A program made the translations under genes and the position numbers. Positions 53,482 to 63,765 of a stretch of 64,000 nt of DNA are shown here, in pieces. The notes under the pieces are model-generated. The model saw nothing but the letters and a program-made list of their open reading frames with translations. It was not told where the DNA came from and did not search any database. The DNA comes from Candidatus Mycoplasma haematohominis (GTDB lineage Bacteria; Bacillota_I; Bacilli_A; Mycoplasmatales; Mycoplasmoidaceae), in assembly GCF_902712995.1 (NCBI RefSeq), contig NZ_CACTIB010000020.1:26082-90081 (forward strand), written 5' to 3'. Position 1 is the first letter of the stretch. Each line of letters begins with the position of its first letter.

Positions 53482-53999
53482 TTCAATATTTAAAATTTTG
53501 AAAATATTTTCTTTAATTTGTTAACGAGTTCGTATAAAATTTCATTGACGGCAAATTTTAGTTACTCCCTGAGTATCCAATTTTGTGTCTAAAGTGACCT
53601 GTTGTTTCTATGCGTTACCTATTAGAATTCACTTTAGTCTTGTAAATTATCGGCTATTCCTATTTTTGTTCAAAATTAGTTAGAAGTTGCTAAAAAACCT
53701 TTCTTGATAAGGGTTTGTAGATACTTCCTCGTTTCCGACACCTGTGGTTGTTGAGAAACAGCACAAAAGATTTTTATAATCTTGTAGCTTGTTAGTGATA
53801 AAGATAAATCGGGATCTATGGTAACAGCAAAAGAACTAGTAATTTCAGAGGGTGTAGATAAAATTTTAGGGGATGTTGACACAAGAAGTTGTCTTTCATT
53901 TCCAAAGAAGATAATAGGTTTATCATCTCCGACTGCAATTTGTAAAACAAGTTATTACTCTTACTTGAATGAAAAGATGAAAACCTTCAGGACTGCCTT
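53482..53999. other. Gap between coiled-coil gene and dnaG, doubtful ORF inside
   Basis: A minus-strand frame is open from 53951 to 53676 (92 codons), with only a GTG at 53882 as canonical start (68 residues, ending FLATSN). A plus-strand frame 53818-54003 overlaps it. Neither has known motifs. The left part (53482-53675) has no frame. Confidence 0.3.
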
Positions 54000-55826
54000 C
54001 TAGTTTTTCTTAGAAAATTTACTTTTTAGAAAAAACTTACTTGATATTTCTTTTATTTTCTTAGCTTCTTCTTTTATATTTCTGTTCTTTAGAAATCTAG
54101 TTTCTATATCCCCATAGTTGTCTTTTAGATGGAAGTTAGCTAGTGCTTTTAGGTATTCGCAATAGAAACTGTAATAGTTGTCAAAGAATTCTTCTTGGGA
54201 AGTAATTTGTTTAGAGAATTTACTGTACTTTGCAATATTTTCTGGTATTTCTAGTTTTGGGTTAGAGAGGTTAATTTGAGATATTAATCAGGATATTTCT
54301 GGAATGTCTATTAAATGTTCTGGATTTAATTTGTATTCTCATTCGTTTTCTTGTTCTATTGTTTGTTTATTTTTTTCTAGGAATTTAGGTAAGTTTTGGT
54401 ATTTGATAGTTAGTTTGACAAATGGATTTGTTATTTCTTTGTAGTCGTTTTCTATAGCGTTTTCAGGAAGTTCTTGATGTGTTTCTTCTTCTTGAGTAGG
54501 TATTTCTGCTACTGAACTTTGGTCTATTATTGTCAGATATTTTTCTTTTTTTATATTTAATGTTTCTTCTAAATTTCTAGTTATGTATTCCGGTGTGTTC
54601 TTGTATCATTCGAATATTTTGTTGGTCAATGTTTTGGCGTATACGTTGTTTACTTTTTGCTTTAGCCCTTGAGGGCTGATGAACATGTTGAATGTTTCAT
54701 CTACTAGCAATATGGTGGAATCTAGATTTTGTGGTTTGTTTTTCTTGTAAATTCAGTCTATAAAGCAGAGAGGGTTATCTATTTTTTCTTTGAGAATCCT
54801 TTTATCTGAAGCTTTGTCAATGGCTTCATCTATGTCTTTTTCTTGTATGTCTAATAAATCTACTACTGATACTTCGAATCCACTTAATAGAAGTTCTTTT
54901 CCGATGTTTATTGTGAAGCTTTGCCCGGCAAGGTCGTTGTCGAAACAGAGAACGATTTGGTTTGTGTATTTTTTTAGGACTGTGTGTACTTCTTTGGATA
55001 CTATACCTCCCATGCAGGCAATACCGTTTGTACAGTAAAGTTCTTGTTGAGTTTTTAGGAGATCTATAAATCCTTCGAATATGTATATTTTTTTATCTTC
55101 TTGTAAGTATTCTGAGTTAAAGATGGCTGTTCTTCTTGAGAAAGCTTTGTTGTTTTTTATATTTAAGTATTTAGGTTCATCTCCTCTTCCGCTGAATCCG
55201 ATTATTTCTTTTTCTGTATTTGATATGGGAAATATTATTCTGTCTCTGAAGTAGGCTCTTCTTTCTCCTGCTGTTGATATGAAGATATTGCTTTCTTTTA
55301 TGGTTGCTTCTGATATTTTGCTTTTGCTTTGTTCTATCTCGAATATGGTTTGTAGTATGTCTTCTGATGGGGCATAGCCTATTTGATATTTTTTTATAGT
55401 TTCTATACTTAGTTTTCTTTCTTGAGTTAGGTAGTCTAGGGCTTTTTGGCTTTCTGGTTGTTTGTTGAATAGGTATCTGTGATATGCATTGGCTATCTGA
55501 GAATTTAGTTGGTATAGTGAGTAAAGTTCATTGTTTCTTGCATTTAGGTATTGTGATATGTCTATTTCTAAAAGTTCTCCTATTTTTCTGATGGCTGAAA
55601 CGTAGTTACAGTTTTCTATTCTCATAACAAATCCAATAGCATTGCCTGCTACGTTGCAGGCAAAACATTTAAATAGGTTTTTTTCTTGTGAAATAGATAA
55701 GGAAGGGGCGCTGTCTTGATGGAATGGACAGATAGCTCAATGGTTATTTCCTTTCAATACCGTTTTCAGGTATTTTTGTACTACTGGGAGAATGGGAAAT
55801 TCAGGTTTTGCTTTTGTGTTTTCTAT
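54000..55826 (-). CDS. dnaG: DNA primase
   Basis: About 608 residues. The zinc finger is seen as C-P-F-H near residue 32 (ICPFHQDSAPSLSI) with FKCFACN 22 residues on. The toprim core has YIFEGFIDLLKTQQ and VLCFDNDLAGQ; AVGYAP-type QIGYAPSEDIL is upstream of it. The first canonical start, ATG at 55625, falls after the zinc finger, and the frame is closed upstream by TAA, so initiation is probably at ATA near 55826, next to the glyS stop at 55832. The C-terminal 250 residues are poorly conserved. The order glyS-dnaG is that of Mycoplasma genitalium. Confidence 0.88.
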
Positions 55827-55831
55827 TTTTA

Positions 55832-57106
55832 TTATTCGAAAGTTACTTTAAAGTTGTCTTTTTTTAGTTGATCTCATGAACTGTCTATTTGTTTCATGGT
55901 ATCTCTATCTCTTATAGTGAAACTAGGATTGTTTGCATCTAATTTGCTTCCTTGGTCTATTGTTATGCAATATGGAGTACCTATTTCATCGTTTTTCTTG
56001 TATCTTTTTCCTATGCTACCTTTTTTTAACATCAGAATTGAAATTCCTTCTTGTAGGAAGTTACTGTATATTTTGTTAGCTATATTTAGTTCTGATTTGG
56101 TTAATGGAAGAATTGCGAATTTATAGGGAGCTAATGACTCTTTAATTTTTAAGACAGTTCTTGGTTCCTGTACTTCTAGTGCAGAGGTAATTAAAGCGTA
56201 CATAAGTCTGTTTAGACCTATTGAGTGTTCTATTACTTCTGGTAGGAATTTACATACTTTTGAATCATCGCATTGTTCCTGGTATTCGAGACTTTTTTTA
56301 CTTGCATTCTGGTGAGCGGTTAAATCGAAATTTCCTCTGTTGGCTAAACCTCATAATTCCCCTCATCCTGTTTCATATTCAAACTGAATATCTGTACTTC
56401 TTTTAGAGTAGTGCGCTCTGTCTTGTTCTGGTATTTCTAATAGTTTTACTTTTTCTTTCTTAAGTCCTATTACATCGATAAGAAATGTTTGCATTTGTTC
56501 TAGGCATTTTTGGAAGCAAATATTGCTGTCTGTTTTTTTTACAAATCATTCGCATTCCATTTGTTCGAACTCTAGTGTTCTGAAGATTGAGTTGTGCATA
56601 GTTATTTCATTCCTGAATGCTTTGCCTACTTGAGCTATAGCGAATGGGATTTTGGAAGGGGTAAATCTTTGTACGTTTCTGAAGTTGATGAATATGCTTT
56701 GTGCTGTTTCCGGTCTTAAATATAAACTTTCTCCTTCTGTTTTGAAAATTAGATTGAATTCTTTCGGAGTTGTCCACTTTTTACCACCACAATTTGGACA
56801 GGTGTTGTCTTTTAGGTGGTCTTCTCGGTACCTTTTCTTACATTCCATGCAGTCAACAAGGATGTCGTGGAAATTATCTAAGTGGCCGGAAGCTTTTCAA
56901 CACATTTCAGAACCTAGTATGGTTCCTTCTATAAAGTAGACGTTGTCATGCTGGAAAACAAAGAAGTTTTCTCATAATCTTTGTATGTTTTTCTTTAATA
57001 GAACACCTATGTGACCATAGTCATATAGCCCTCTATATCCGCCATATATCTCGTTGCCCGGAATTATGAATCCGTGTTCTTTTAAATAATTATCTACCAC
57101 CGACAT
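55832..57106 (-). CDS. glyS: Glycyl-tRNA synthetase (dimeric class II type)
   Basis: 424 residues from [23 protein letters not shown] is motif-1 region, [20 protein letters not shown] the Cys-rich insertion (two C-x-x-C type sites), [15 protein letters not shown] and [20 protein letters not shown] the class II core. The C-terminal anticodon domain has [20 protein letters not shown] and [13 protein letters not shown]. Trp is TGA at several positions. It charges tRNA-Gly and is followed without a gap by dnaG. Confidence 0.96.
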
Positions 57107-57189
57107 ATTTTTTCTTTTACTGGCTGTCAGACCCGCATTCCAAATAAAAATTTTTTTCTCCGAGTTTAGAAATTTGTTTTTTAATATTA

Positions 57190-57206
57190 AAAGTGGTAGA
57201 AAGTGG
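57190..57206 (+). promoter_or_regulatory. MraZ box upstream of mraZ
   Basis: AAAGTGG TAG AAAGTGG: two direct repeats with a 10-base period, 36 bases before the mraZ start. This is the repeat type reported for MraZ binding in mollicutes (AAAGTG[T/G] spaced by three bases). It suggests autoregulation of mraZ-rsmH, and possibly an effect on the divergent glyS promoter, whose start is 84 bases away. Confidence 0.8.
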
Positions 57207-57242
57207 TAAGCACATTATTTATTATCTGGGAAAACTTTTTCT

Positions 57243-57683
57243 ATGTTGAGCACACAGAATTTTGTATTCATGGGGGAGTTTGAGGTAGCAGTGGACGTCA
57301 AAAATAGAATCATGATTCCAAGTAGATGAAGAGCAGAAATGGGAAATAATATTGTTGTATCTGACGGATTTGAAGGTGCAGTAGAAATAAGGACTAAGGC
57401 AGTTTTTCAAGAATATTACCATAAACTATGCAGTAATGACCTTTATTCTAAGCATGTAAGAATTCTTAAAAGGAAAATACTGGGTACTGCACACGACATA
57501 GTATTGGACAAATGATCCAGGTTCGTTATTCCCAATAGTTTAAATAAAGGCTTTAAAGGCTCTGTAATAATGCGGGGCAATGGTGATTCAATTGAGATAT
57601 GAAACAAAAAAGAGTACGAAGAGTGATCAGAAAAAGAAGAGAACTCTTTAGAAAGCGCCGCAGAAGCTATAGCCAAGAATTAA
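57243..57683 (+). CDS. mraZ: Transcriptional regulator MraZ
   Basis: 146 residues from ATG. Two SpoVT/AbrB-like halves: GEFEVAVDVKNRIMIPSRWR and, about 75 residues on, SRFVIPNSLNKGFKGSVIM. DNA-binding protein that controls the division cluster and rsmH. Trp is TGA at three places. Followed by rsmH after two bases; no ftsZ is visible downstream, so the usual dcw cluster is reduced to these two genes here. Confidence 0.95.
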
Positions 57684-57685
57684 CT

Positions 57686-58612
57686 ATGTCACCTATTGTT
57701 CACCACTTTCCTGTATTAGGAGACGAGGTTGTTAAGTATGTTGTTAAGAATAGAGGTGGTATCTATATAGATGCTACATTTGGCGGAGGAGGACACTCTA
57801 AATTTATTCTTGATATTCTTTCTGAGGAAGGCAGATTAATAGCTTTCGATATTGATAATGAGGCTATAGAGAGAGGTAAGAAATTGGAGGAAGAAGATAA
57901 GAGATTCAAGATTGTTAAGTGTAATTTTGCAGATATAGATAAGTATTTGTCAGAGAACAATATAGGAAAAGTAGATGGTATTGTTTTTGACTTAGGGTTA
58001 AGTACGTTCCAACTACTTTCTAATAAGAGAGGGTTTTCCTTTAAAGAGGAGAACGCTTTCTTAGATATGAGAATGAATACTGACTCTCAGTACACTGCTG
58101 CAGAAGTTCTTAACTATTCTTCTAGGAATCATTTAAATCACATATTTAAGAGATATGGTGAGATCAATAATCCATCTAAGTTGATAAACAACATATCTAT
58201 ATTCAGAAAGCAGTATGGTTCTATCAGTACTATAGGGGATTTCTTAGACATTATTAATGAATCTTGAGATGGTAGAGTTGACTTTAATAAGTTTGTTAGG
58301 CAGTGTTTCCAGGCTGTAAGAATAGAGGTAAATAGAGAATTAGATGTTTTAGAAAAAGCTTTAGATTCTTTACAGAGAATAGTTAAGCCACAAGGTGTGG
58401 TAGCTATTGTTACTTTCCATTCTTTAGAGGACGAGAAAGTGAGAGCTTGGAAGAAAAGGCTTTGCGATGATATTCAGATACAGGATTATGCACAGAATTT
58501 TGTTAATCAGTTTTCTTTTGTAACTAATGCATGCGTATTCCCTACTGAGTTAGAGAAGTCAATTAATTGAGCTTCTAGGTCAGCTAAGTTGTGGGTTGCT
58601 CAAAAGAACTAG
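57686..58612 (+). CDS. rsmH: 16S rRNA (cytosine1402-N4)-methyltransferase
   Basis: 308 residues. HHFPVLGDEVVKYV, then the SAM site IDATFGGGGHSKFIL, VDGIVFDLGLSTFQLL and the late TFHSLEDEKVR are family motifs (Y-I-D-x-T-x-G-x-G-G-H; F-D-L-G-x-S-S; S-F-H-S-L-E-D). Methylates the 16S decoding region. Trp is TGA at two sites. The last 29 bases overlap a minus-strand gene. Confidence 0.96.
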
Positions 58613-59024
58613 TTCAGGAACAGTATTTTAGTAAATCATTTTTTCATTCGTTAAGCTGAGATATATCTTGGTGATAGCCTATTCGACATACCGTTTTGAA
58701 GTTGTATACATTTTTACTGTATTTGTGTATTCCGGAATATATGTATCGGAATAAAGAATTTTCTGCTTCTTGTCCTGTTGATTTATAGAAATCTGCTGAA
58801 GATTTTCTTCATCAGTTTTTGTTCTTGTCTGATATTGTTGAGACTAGTTGGTATTTGTAGAGTTCTCCTATAGTTCCTGGTTTTGATTCTTGTTCTGTTA
58901 AGTAAAAGATATCTTCATGTGATCCCATTATTTTTTTAAGAGGAGAACAAGTCATAGCTGCTGCGCAACCACCACCTGCTCCAAAAACTCCTAGACCTAC
59001 TTTTAAGACTTTTGAGTTATTCAT
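58584..59024 (-). CDS. Anchored single-module protein (minus-strand relative of the array)
   Basis: 146 residues from ATG. Anchor LGVFGAGGGCAAAMTC. Then KPGTIGELYKYQLVSTISDK, W-W-R-K-S (TGA TGA), FRYIYSG, FKTVCRIGYHQD, LLKYCSW. It keeps the YQLVS and C-x-x-x-Y ... KYCS boxes of the array. The frame runs into the 3' end of rsmH. Confidence 0.72.
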
Positions 59025-59150
59025 GAAAAATTTTAAAATGGCAAAGAATTTTAATATTTGGACTCCCTTTTTTCCTATATATTTAGCGTTTGTTTATAGT
59101 TGAACTTAACGACAACTTGTCTGGTTAGGGGATAGGATAAGTCTGTCGTA

Positions 59151-59233
59151 AGGTTATCTCATATTTGTCAAGGATATGAGTTTTTGTCTTAAAGACAAAA
59201 GGAGATCTGTTTCTGCTGATCTCTATAACCACC
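59151..59233. ncRNA. Four-stem structured element, possible small RNA or terminator
   Basis: GGTTAT (59152-59157) pairs with ATAACC (59225-59230), enclosing three perfect hairpins: CTCATAT/ATATGAG (59158-59180), TTTTGTCTT/AAGACAAAA (59182-59200) and GAGATC/GATCTC (59202-59223). It lies just behind the minus-strand gene ending at 59234. Drawn as a tRNA it fails: no T-loop and wrong arm sizes. Strand cannot be told. Confidence 0.4.
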
Positions 59234-59665
59234 TTATTTAAATTTGCAGTATTTTTTTGCGTCTGTTTCTGTTTTATTTTCTTCTGAATTGCTGTCAGTA
59301 TTGTTATTTTTTTGATAAGCTTCTCTACATTTATCTCTAATTTTTTCTCCGTTTAAGGATGTTTCTGATTGACCTTTTAGTGTTGTATGTAGGCCGTTGA
59401 ATATAGTGCTGGTTGGAGCAGTAGTTTCCTTAGACAGTTCTATTTCTCTTTGTCTTCAAGTTCTTCAGTTTTCTTTTCTATTTGTTGCTAGGAAATCATT
59501 TCTGTTTTTGTAGCCAATTGAGTTTGGTATGGTATCGCATTCATGAGATTGTGCAACTGTTTGAGGATGTTGTTCGTAATAAGTTGCTGTACCAAAATAT
59601 CCAGCAGTACATCCAATCATCATTAAAGCTACTGTTAGAACTGTTTTAGCTACTCCGTGTAACAT
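59234..59665 (-). CDS. Anchored single-module protein, tandem copy 1
   Basis: 143 residues from ATG. MLHGVAKTVLTVALMMIGCT leads to GYFGTATYYEQHPQ and SHECD; then SIGYKNRNDFLATNRKEN, W-R-T-W-R, IFNGLHTTLKG, IRDKCREAYQKN and KKYCKFK. The first 44 residues differ from the next gene at only four positions, while the C-terminal half has diverged. Recent duplication likely. Confidence 0.8.
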
Positions 59666-59671
59666 GGCGTT

Positions 59672-60103
59672 TTATCTTTTGCAGTATGCTTCTATGTCTA
59701 AATTAATGTTTGCTTGATTTGCATCTGTAGAAGATGTTTCATAAGCTTTCTTGCATGTTTCTCTTAGTTTGTCTCCAGTTAGTTTTGAAGGATCAGCATT
59801 TGCTATAGTTGTTTTTAGAGTCTGGAAATCTGTACTTTTAGGCTCATTTGTGGATTCTTTTGTTTTTGTTTGAAATTCTTGTTCTTTTATTTTTCAAGTT
59901 TTTCAGTTTTCTTTTGGACTAATTGCTAGTAAAGTATCTCTTTTTGCGTAGCATATGCTTGCTGTAGTTGAGTCACATTCGTGTGATTGAGCTAAAGTTT
60001 GTGGATGTTTTTCGTAGTAAGTAGCAGTACCGAAGTAACCTGCAGTACAACCCGCCATCATTAACACAACCGTTAAAACAGTTTTTGCGACTCCGTGTAG
60101 CAT
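59672..60103 (-). CDS. Anchored single-module protein, tandem copy 2
   Basis: 143 residues, same length as its neighbour. MLHGVAKTVLTVVLMMAGCT, GYFGTATYYEKHPQ, SHECD, then YAKRDTLLAISPKEN, W-K-T-W-K, FQTLKTTIAN, LRETCKKAYETS, EAYCKR. Seven bases separate the stop from the start of copy 1, so they form one transcript. Confidence 0.8.
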
Positions 60104-60176
60104 AGAAATTGGCGACTATATTTGTTAAATTCATACTCATTTATTCAAGAATTTTTAGTAATTGATATTTAGACTT

Positions 60177-60186
60177 TGTCCGGACA
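60177..60186. promoter_or_regulatory. 10-bp palindrome between divergent genes
   Basis: TGTCCGGACA is a perfect palindrome in the 177-base space between the minus-strand gene at 60103 and the deaminase at 60281. Its GC-rich core stands out in AT-rich sequence, so a protein-binding site is possible; a single copy proves nothing. Confidence 0.3.
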
Positions 60187-60280
60187 GATTATTTTTGAAT
60201 ATATTTCTTTTTTTCTAATTTTGTTGGGTATGTGATTTTTCTAAATAATTGTTACAATTGAGTACGATTTGGTTTCTATT

Positions 60281-60790
60281 ATGTGTGTAGAGAACATTAA
60301 AAAAAGAAAAGACTATTTGGAATGATCAGATTACTTTATGGCTGTAGCTTTTTTATCTGCTCAGAGGAGTAAAGATCCAAATACTCAAGTCGGAGCATGT
60401 ATTGTTAATAAAGAGAACAAGATAGTTGGTATTGGATATAACGGGATGCCTAATGGTTGTAATGATGATTTATTGCCTTGAGATAGGGGAGGAGAAGATA
60501 GATTATCTACTAAGTATCCTTATGTTTGTCATGCGGAGATGAATGCCATTATGAATAAAAATTCATCTGATGTTAAGGGGTGCGCAGTCTATGTAACTTT
60601 ATTTCCGTGCAATGAATGCGCAAAGTTAATTATTCAGTCAGGGATAAAGGAAGTTATATATATGTCTGATAAGTATCATGATGGAGAAGAAGCAACTGCT
60701 TCTAGAAAACTTTTTGAGTTAGCTGGAGTGGCGTTTAGATCCTTTAAAACTAATAGAAGTGGTGTAGTGATTAATTTTGATGCCTTTTAG
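60281..60790 (+). CDS. dCMP deaminase
   Basis: 169 residues from ATG. The zinc site is HAEMNAI (His, Glu) and PCNECAKLI (two Cys). [15 protein letters not shown] and [13 protein letters not shown] are typical of deoxycytidylate deaminases. Gives dUMP for dTMP synthesis. TGA Trp at DYLEWSDYF and LLPWDR. Stands alone between array-like genes. Confidence 0.92.
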
Positions 60791-60916
60791 ATAGTGGTGT
60801 TTTTAAATTCCCGATAAAAAAATTCTTTTCATTTTCCTGAGTTTTTTACTTTTAACTTTAATTAATTTTTATTTTTTGTAGATCGTTCATAAAATGGCGG
60901 CGAGAAATATGATTAT

Positions 60917-61480
60917 ATGAGTTTTGTACAGCCGGCTGCTGCTGCCATTACGGCTATCACTATACCTACTGGCATAGGTATTTATTATTCGCAGAATTAT
61001 GATGCTTGCAAGGCATGAGCTATGACTAGAGAGTGTCTTAGCAAATTAAGGCATACTAAAAATACTTTTTCTAAGACAATAGTTGCTGATCTATATTGAG
61101 AACACTTGATTACTACTTCAGGTCATTCTTCTTCAGATTTTCCAGCACAATCAGCATGAAAGGTTAAATATAGGTATTTACAGGATAATTATTTAACTAA
61201 GTATTCTCATAACTTGAGACTTAAGAGTGTTAAGGAAAGCCATGATTTTGTCTATTTGGCTATGTGATGTAAAAAAGCTTATTTAGCGGATATTAGTAAG
61301 TCAACTAAGTCTACTCATTACTGGAGAGGAGTTAAGAAATTAAATGCTTTTGGATCTTCTGATAAGGTATCTGAATCTGATTGAAAACAGTATTGGAATG
61401 ATGTATGAGATCTATGTTCTATATATGACCCAGAGGTTGAAGGTTATAAAGTGCCTGTAAATTGGGGAATGAATAAATAG
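60917..61480 (+). CDS. Anchored protein with array-like module, plus strand
   Basis: 187 residues from ATG. Short anchor AAAAITAITIPTGIGIYY, then WAMTRECLSKLRHT, LYWEHLITTSGHSSS, LAMWCKKAYLADI and WNDVWDLCSIYDP. The C-K-K-A-Y ... D-V-W-x-x-C-S pair follows module 1 of the array; an extra Cys pair occurs nearer the front. Trp mostly TGA. It faces the next gene end to end. Confidence 0.7.
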
Positions 61481-61486
61481 TTTTTT

Positions 61487-62215
61487 CTACAGTTTATCTG
61501 TTAAATTTCTCCATCTTCCTGTATTTGGATCTTCGTTTGCCTCAATTTCTTGTCTATAAGGTCAATCTTTAACTATCTTCCCGCCAACAGTACTTCCTTC
61601 ATTAGAGCAAGCAACCCAAGCATCTCTGAAGTATCTTGCCAGCTTTTCTTCTTGTTCTTTTTGTATCTCGGTTTTGTCTGTTTTTGTGCTTGGTTCTAAG
61701 AACTTTTCAGCTCTTCTTCTTCAATGATTTTCATCTGACTTTTTGCCGAAAATAAATTGAGATATATCCTTACATTCTTTGTAGAAATCTCTTATAAACT
61801 GTTGTACTTCTATTTTTTCAGCTCTTTCTATTTCTTCAAACATTCATTTTTGTCTTACGGTTTGATATTCTCAATGTTGTATTTTCGGATCTTCGACGTC
61901 AAATTTGTTATTCTTTACGACCAATTCATCAAACCGTTTACTTCTTATTTTGCTTTTGTTGGCTCAAAAAGTAGAAAATCTGATTTTTCATCATTTTTTT
62001 CCTTCTTCAGTTAATTTATCGTAGTTATCTTCTTCAGTTGGCCTTAAATCTTTAAATGATTCTTCAAAAGTAATAGCAATACGATTTCATCCTGTTTCTT
62101 CTGTGGTTGTTTGAAATAAGTTTGATAAAGAACTATTTTTTAAACCAAATGTTCCGGCGGAGGCAGCAGCCAATGCCGTCCCGCCAGCTGCAGTCTTCGC
62201 TAATAAAGTTTTCAT
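61487..62215 (-). CDS. Secreted or anchored 242-aa protein, unknown
   Basis: ATG at 62215. N-terminus LLAKTAAGGTALAAASAGTF looks like a signal peptide. Then helical charged sequence with spaced Trp (KKWWKIRFSTFWANKSK, QHWEYQTVRQKWMFEEI), one Cys in YKECKDIS and WVACSNEGSTVGG near the end. The tail W-x-A-C-S-N-E-G recalls the terminal box of M2 and M3 loosely. Function unknown. Confidence 0.68.
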
Positions 62216-62426
62216 TTTTCAGAAAAATTATTAGCTGGTAGTTTTATAAAAAAAGTTTTTATTAATTTTTAGTTATTAATAGTTATCCTACATTTCAACA
62301 ATATTGTTTTGTTTTTTGATTGTAGAAAATGAGTGTCTAAAAATTTAGAAATTAAAAAATAGCTCAAGTTTGGATGATTTTCAATAGAGAAACATCAGAA
62401 ATCAAACGCTTCTATTTGTATGGCAA

Positions 62427-62780
62427 TTAATCAGGATTTTTTTCGTAATCTGCAGATGTTCTGTAATAGTAATAAGGAAATGATTCTCCTGCAATTAATA
62501 GATCTCTATAACATTGATATCTTTTATTAATTAGTTCTACTTCTTTAGGTATTTCTTCTTTTAGTTCTTCATAAAGTTTTCTTAGCTTGTCGAGTTTGTT
62601 AGCTATTTGTTCTTGGATTTCTAAGGGAGGAAGAGGGATTTTTATTTTTTTAAGTCCGTTTGTTGAAATACTTACTATTGCTCCTTCTTTTGCGTATTTT
62701 TGTTTTTGTAGCTTTGCATGATGTGTAGATAAAGCGTATGATAAATATTTTGGATTTTGATTATGCGTAAGCAAAAACAT
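62427..62780 (-). pseudogene. hsdS: Truncated type I restriction specificity subunit (HsdS) fragment
   Basis: 117 residues from the only ATG (62780). YLSYALSTHHAKLQKQKYAK, STNGLKKIKIPLPPLEIQEQ and IANKLDKLRKLYEELKEEIP are the end of an HsdS target-recognition domain and the conserved coiled coil (I-P-L-P-P-L-x-x-Q). The frame is open a little further back (KEKAIAGGN) but then enters the duplicated array block at 62808 and stops. So the 5' part has been lost at that junction. No hsdR or hsdM is in the window. Confidence 0.8.
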
Positions 62781-62958
62781 GTTTCCGCCTGCTATTGCTT
62801 TTTCTTTCTTTGCTAAAGAGTAAAGTTAATTTTTAATTCCTTATTTCTCCAAGACTTTATTCTTCCTCTTTGTTTTTTAGTGAACTATTGAATTTTTAAA
62901 AAAATAGCGGCTACATATTTATTAAAAGTATTGCTTATTATTTAAATTGACTATTAAG

Positions 62959-62981
62959 GTCTGCTCTGAATAAAAGCAGAC
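62959..62981 (+). promoter_or_regulatory. Leader hairpin before B1
   Basis: GTCTGCT (62959-62965) and AGCAGAC (62975-62981), identical to the stem before A9, followed by TTTTAAATTT and the B1 start 11 bases on. Its retention in both copies supports a role. Confidence 0.5.
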
Positions 62982-62991
62982 TTTTAAATTT

Positions 62992-63756
62992 ATGGATCCA
63001 TTAAAAGCAGCAGCTGCGGCAGGTACTGGTGCAGTGTTATTGGGAGGAGGAGGTTGAGGATTGAGTATGGCATTGAGTAATAATAGTATGCCTGATTATT
63101 CTCCTTTGGATAATCCCACTGGTACTTACTTTACAGACAACAAAGATTACTTTGCGGCTGTAAATGGAAATGAAAATTGATGAAGATGATCCTATAAGAA
63201 TAGATGATCAGTTAAGAAACCTACAACAGGTAAGTTTCAGAACGTTACTAGTGGAGATGGGGATAGCAATTCTATTAAGAAGGTTTGTGAAGATGCTTAT
63301 ACAAAAGGAACTAGCGATATTTCAGCAACTGTTGAAGATAATAAATATTTAGAGTCTGAGGTTTGACGTTTTTGTTCTGCAGTTGAAGAGAAACCGAAGA
63401 CTATTTCAGAAGCTACAGAAGAAAAGAAAATTTACGATGCGATAAACAATTCTTATGGAAAAGAAAAAGCAAGCAATTTAGTTGCAGTAACTGGAAATGA
63501 TTCTTTTTGATTAGAGCAGGAAAGATTATTTTTTAAAGAGGAAAAGAAAAGTGACAGATCCGGAGCTAAGGCATCTAAAACTGGGAATTCTTTATTCAAA
63601 GATCTTTTTGAAAAAAGAAATAAAACCAGAGGAGATAAAGACACTTTAAGGAATGCCTGTAAAGAAGCTTATAAGTCAAATAAAGATGAAAGCGTAGAAG
63701 GTAATAAAGTTCAGGAGGCAGATGTACTTAAGTTTTGTTCCGTTAAAGGTTCATAG
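62992..63756 (+). CDS. Array protein B1, class alpha (copy of A9)
   Basis: 254 residues, same length as A9. Substitutions (about two dozen) cluster between the two modules' conserved boxes, for example in the region after IKKVCEDAY and around the SLFKDLF box, while the anchor, W-W-R-W-S-Y-K-N-R-W, and DVLKFCSVKG are unchanged. It ends in Ser and TAG instead of Glu and TAA. Confidence 0.85.
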
Positions 63757-63765
63757 TAATAGATA

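Noticed and set aside
53818..54003. Plus-strand 61-codon ORF
   Set aside because: Overlaps the dnaG end and an equally weak minus-strand frame; no motif or ribosome site decides.
57599..57685. Longer rsmH start at 57599
   Set aside because: The added Arg-rich residues are the mraZ 3' end read in another frame; ATG at 57686 matches the family start.
59151..59233. tRNA-Leu(TAA), from the loop CTTAAAG and four-arm look
   Set aside because: The first arm has seven pairs, there is no TTCGA T-loop and the 3' end lacks a fitting CCA; the anticodon-like loop is part of a longer stem.
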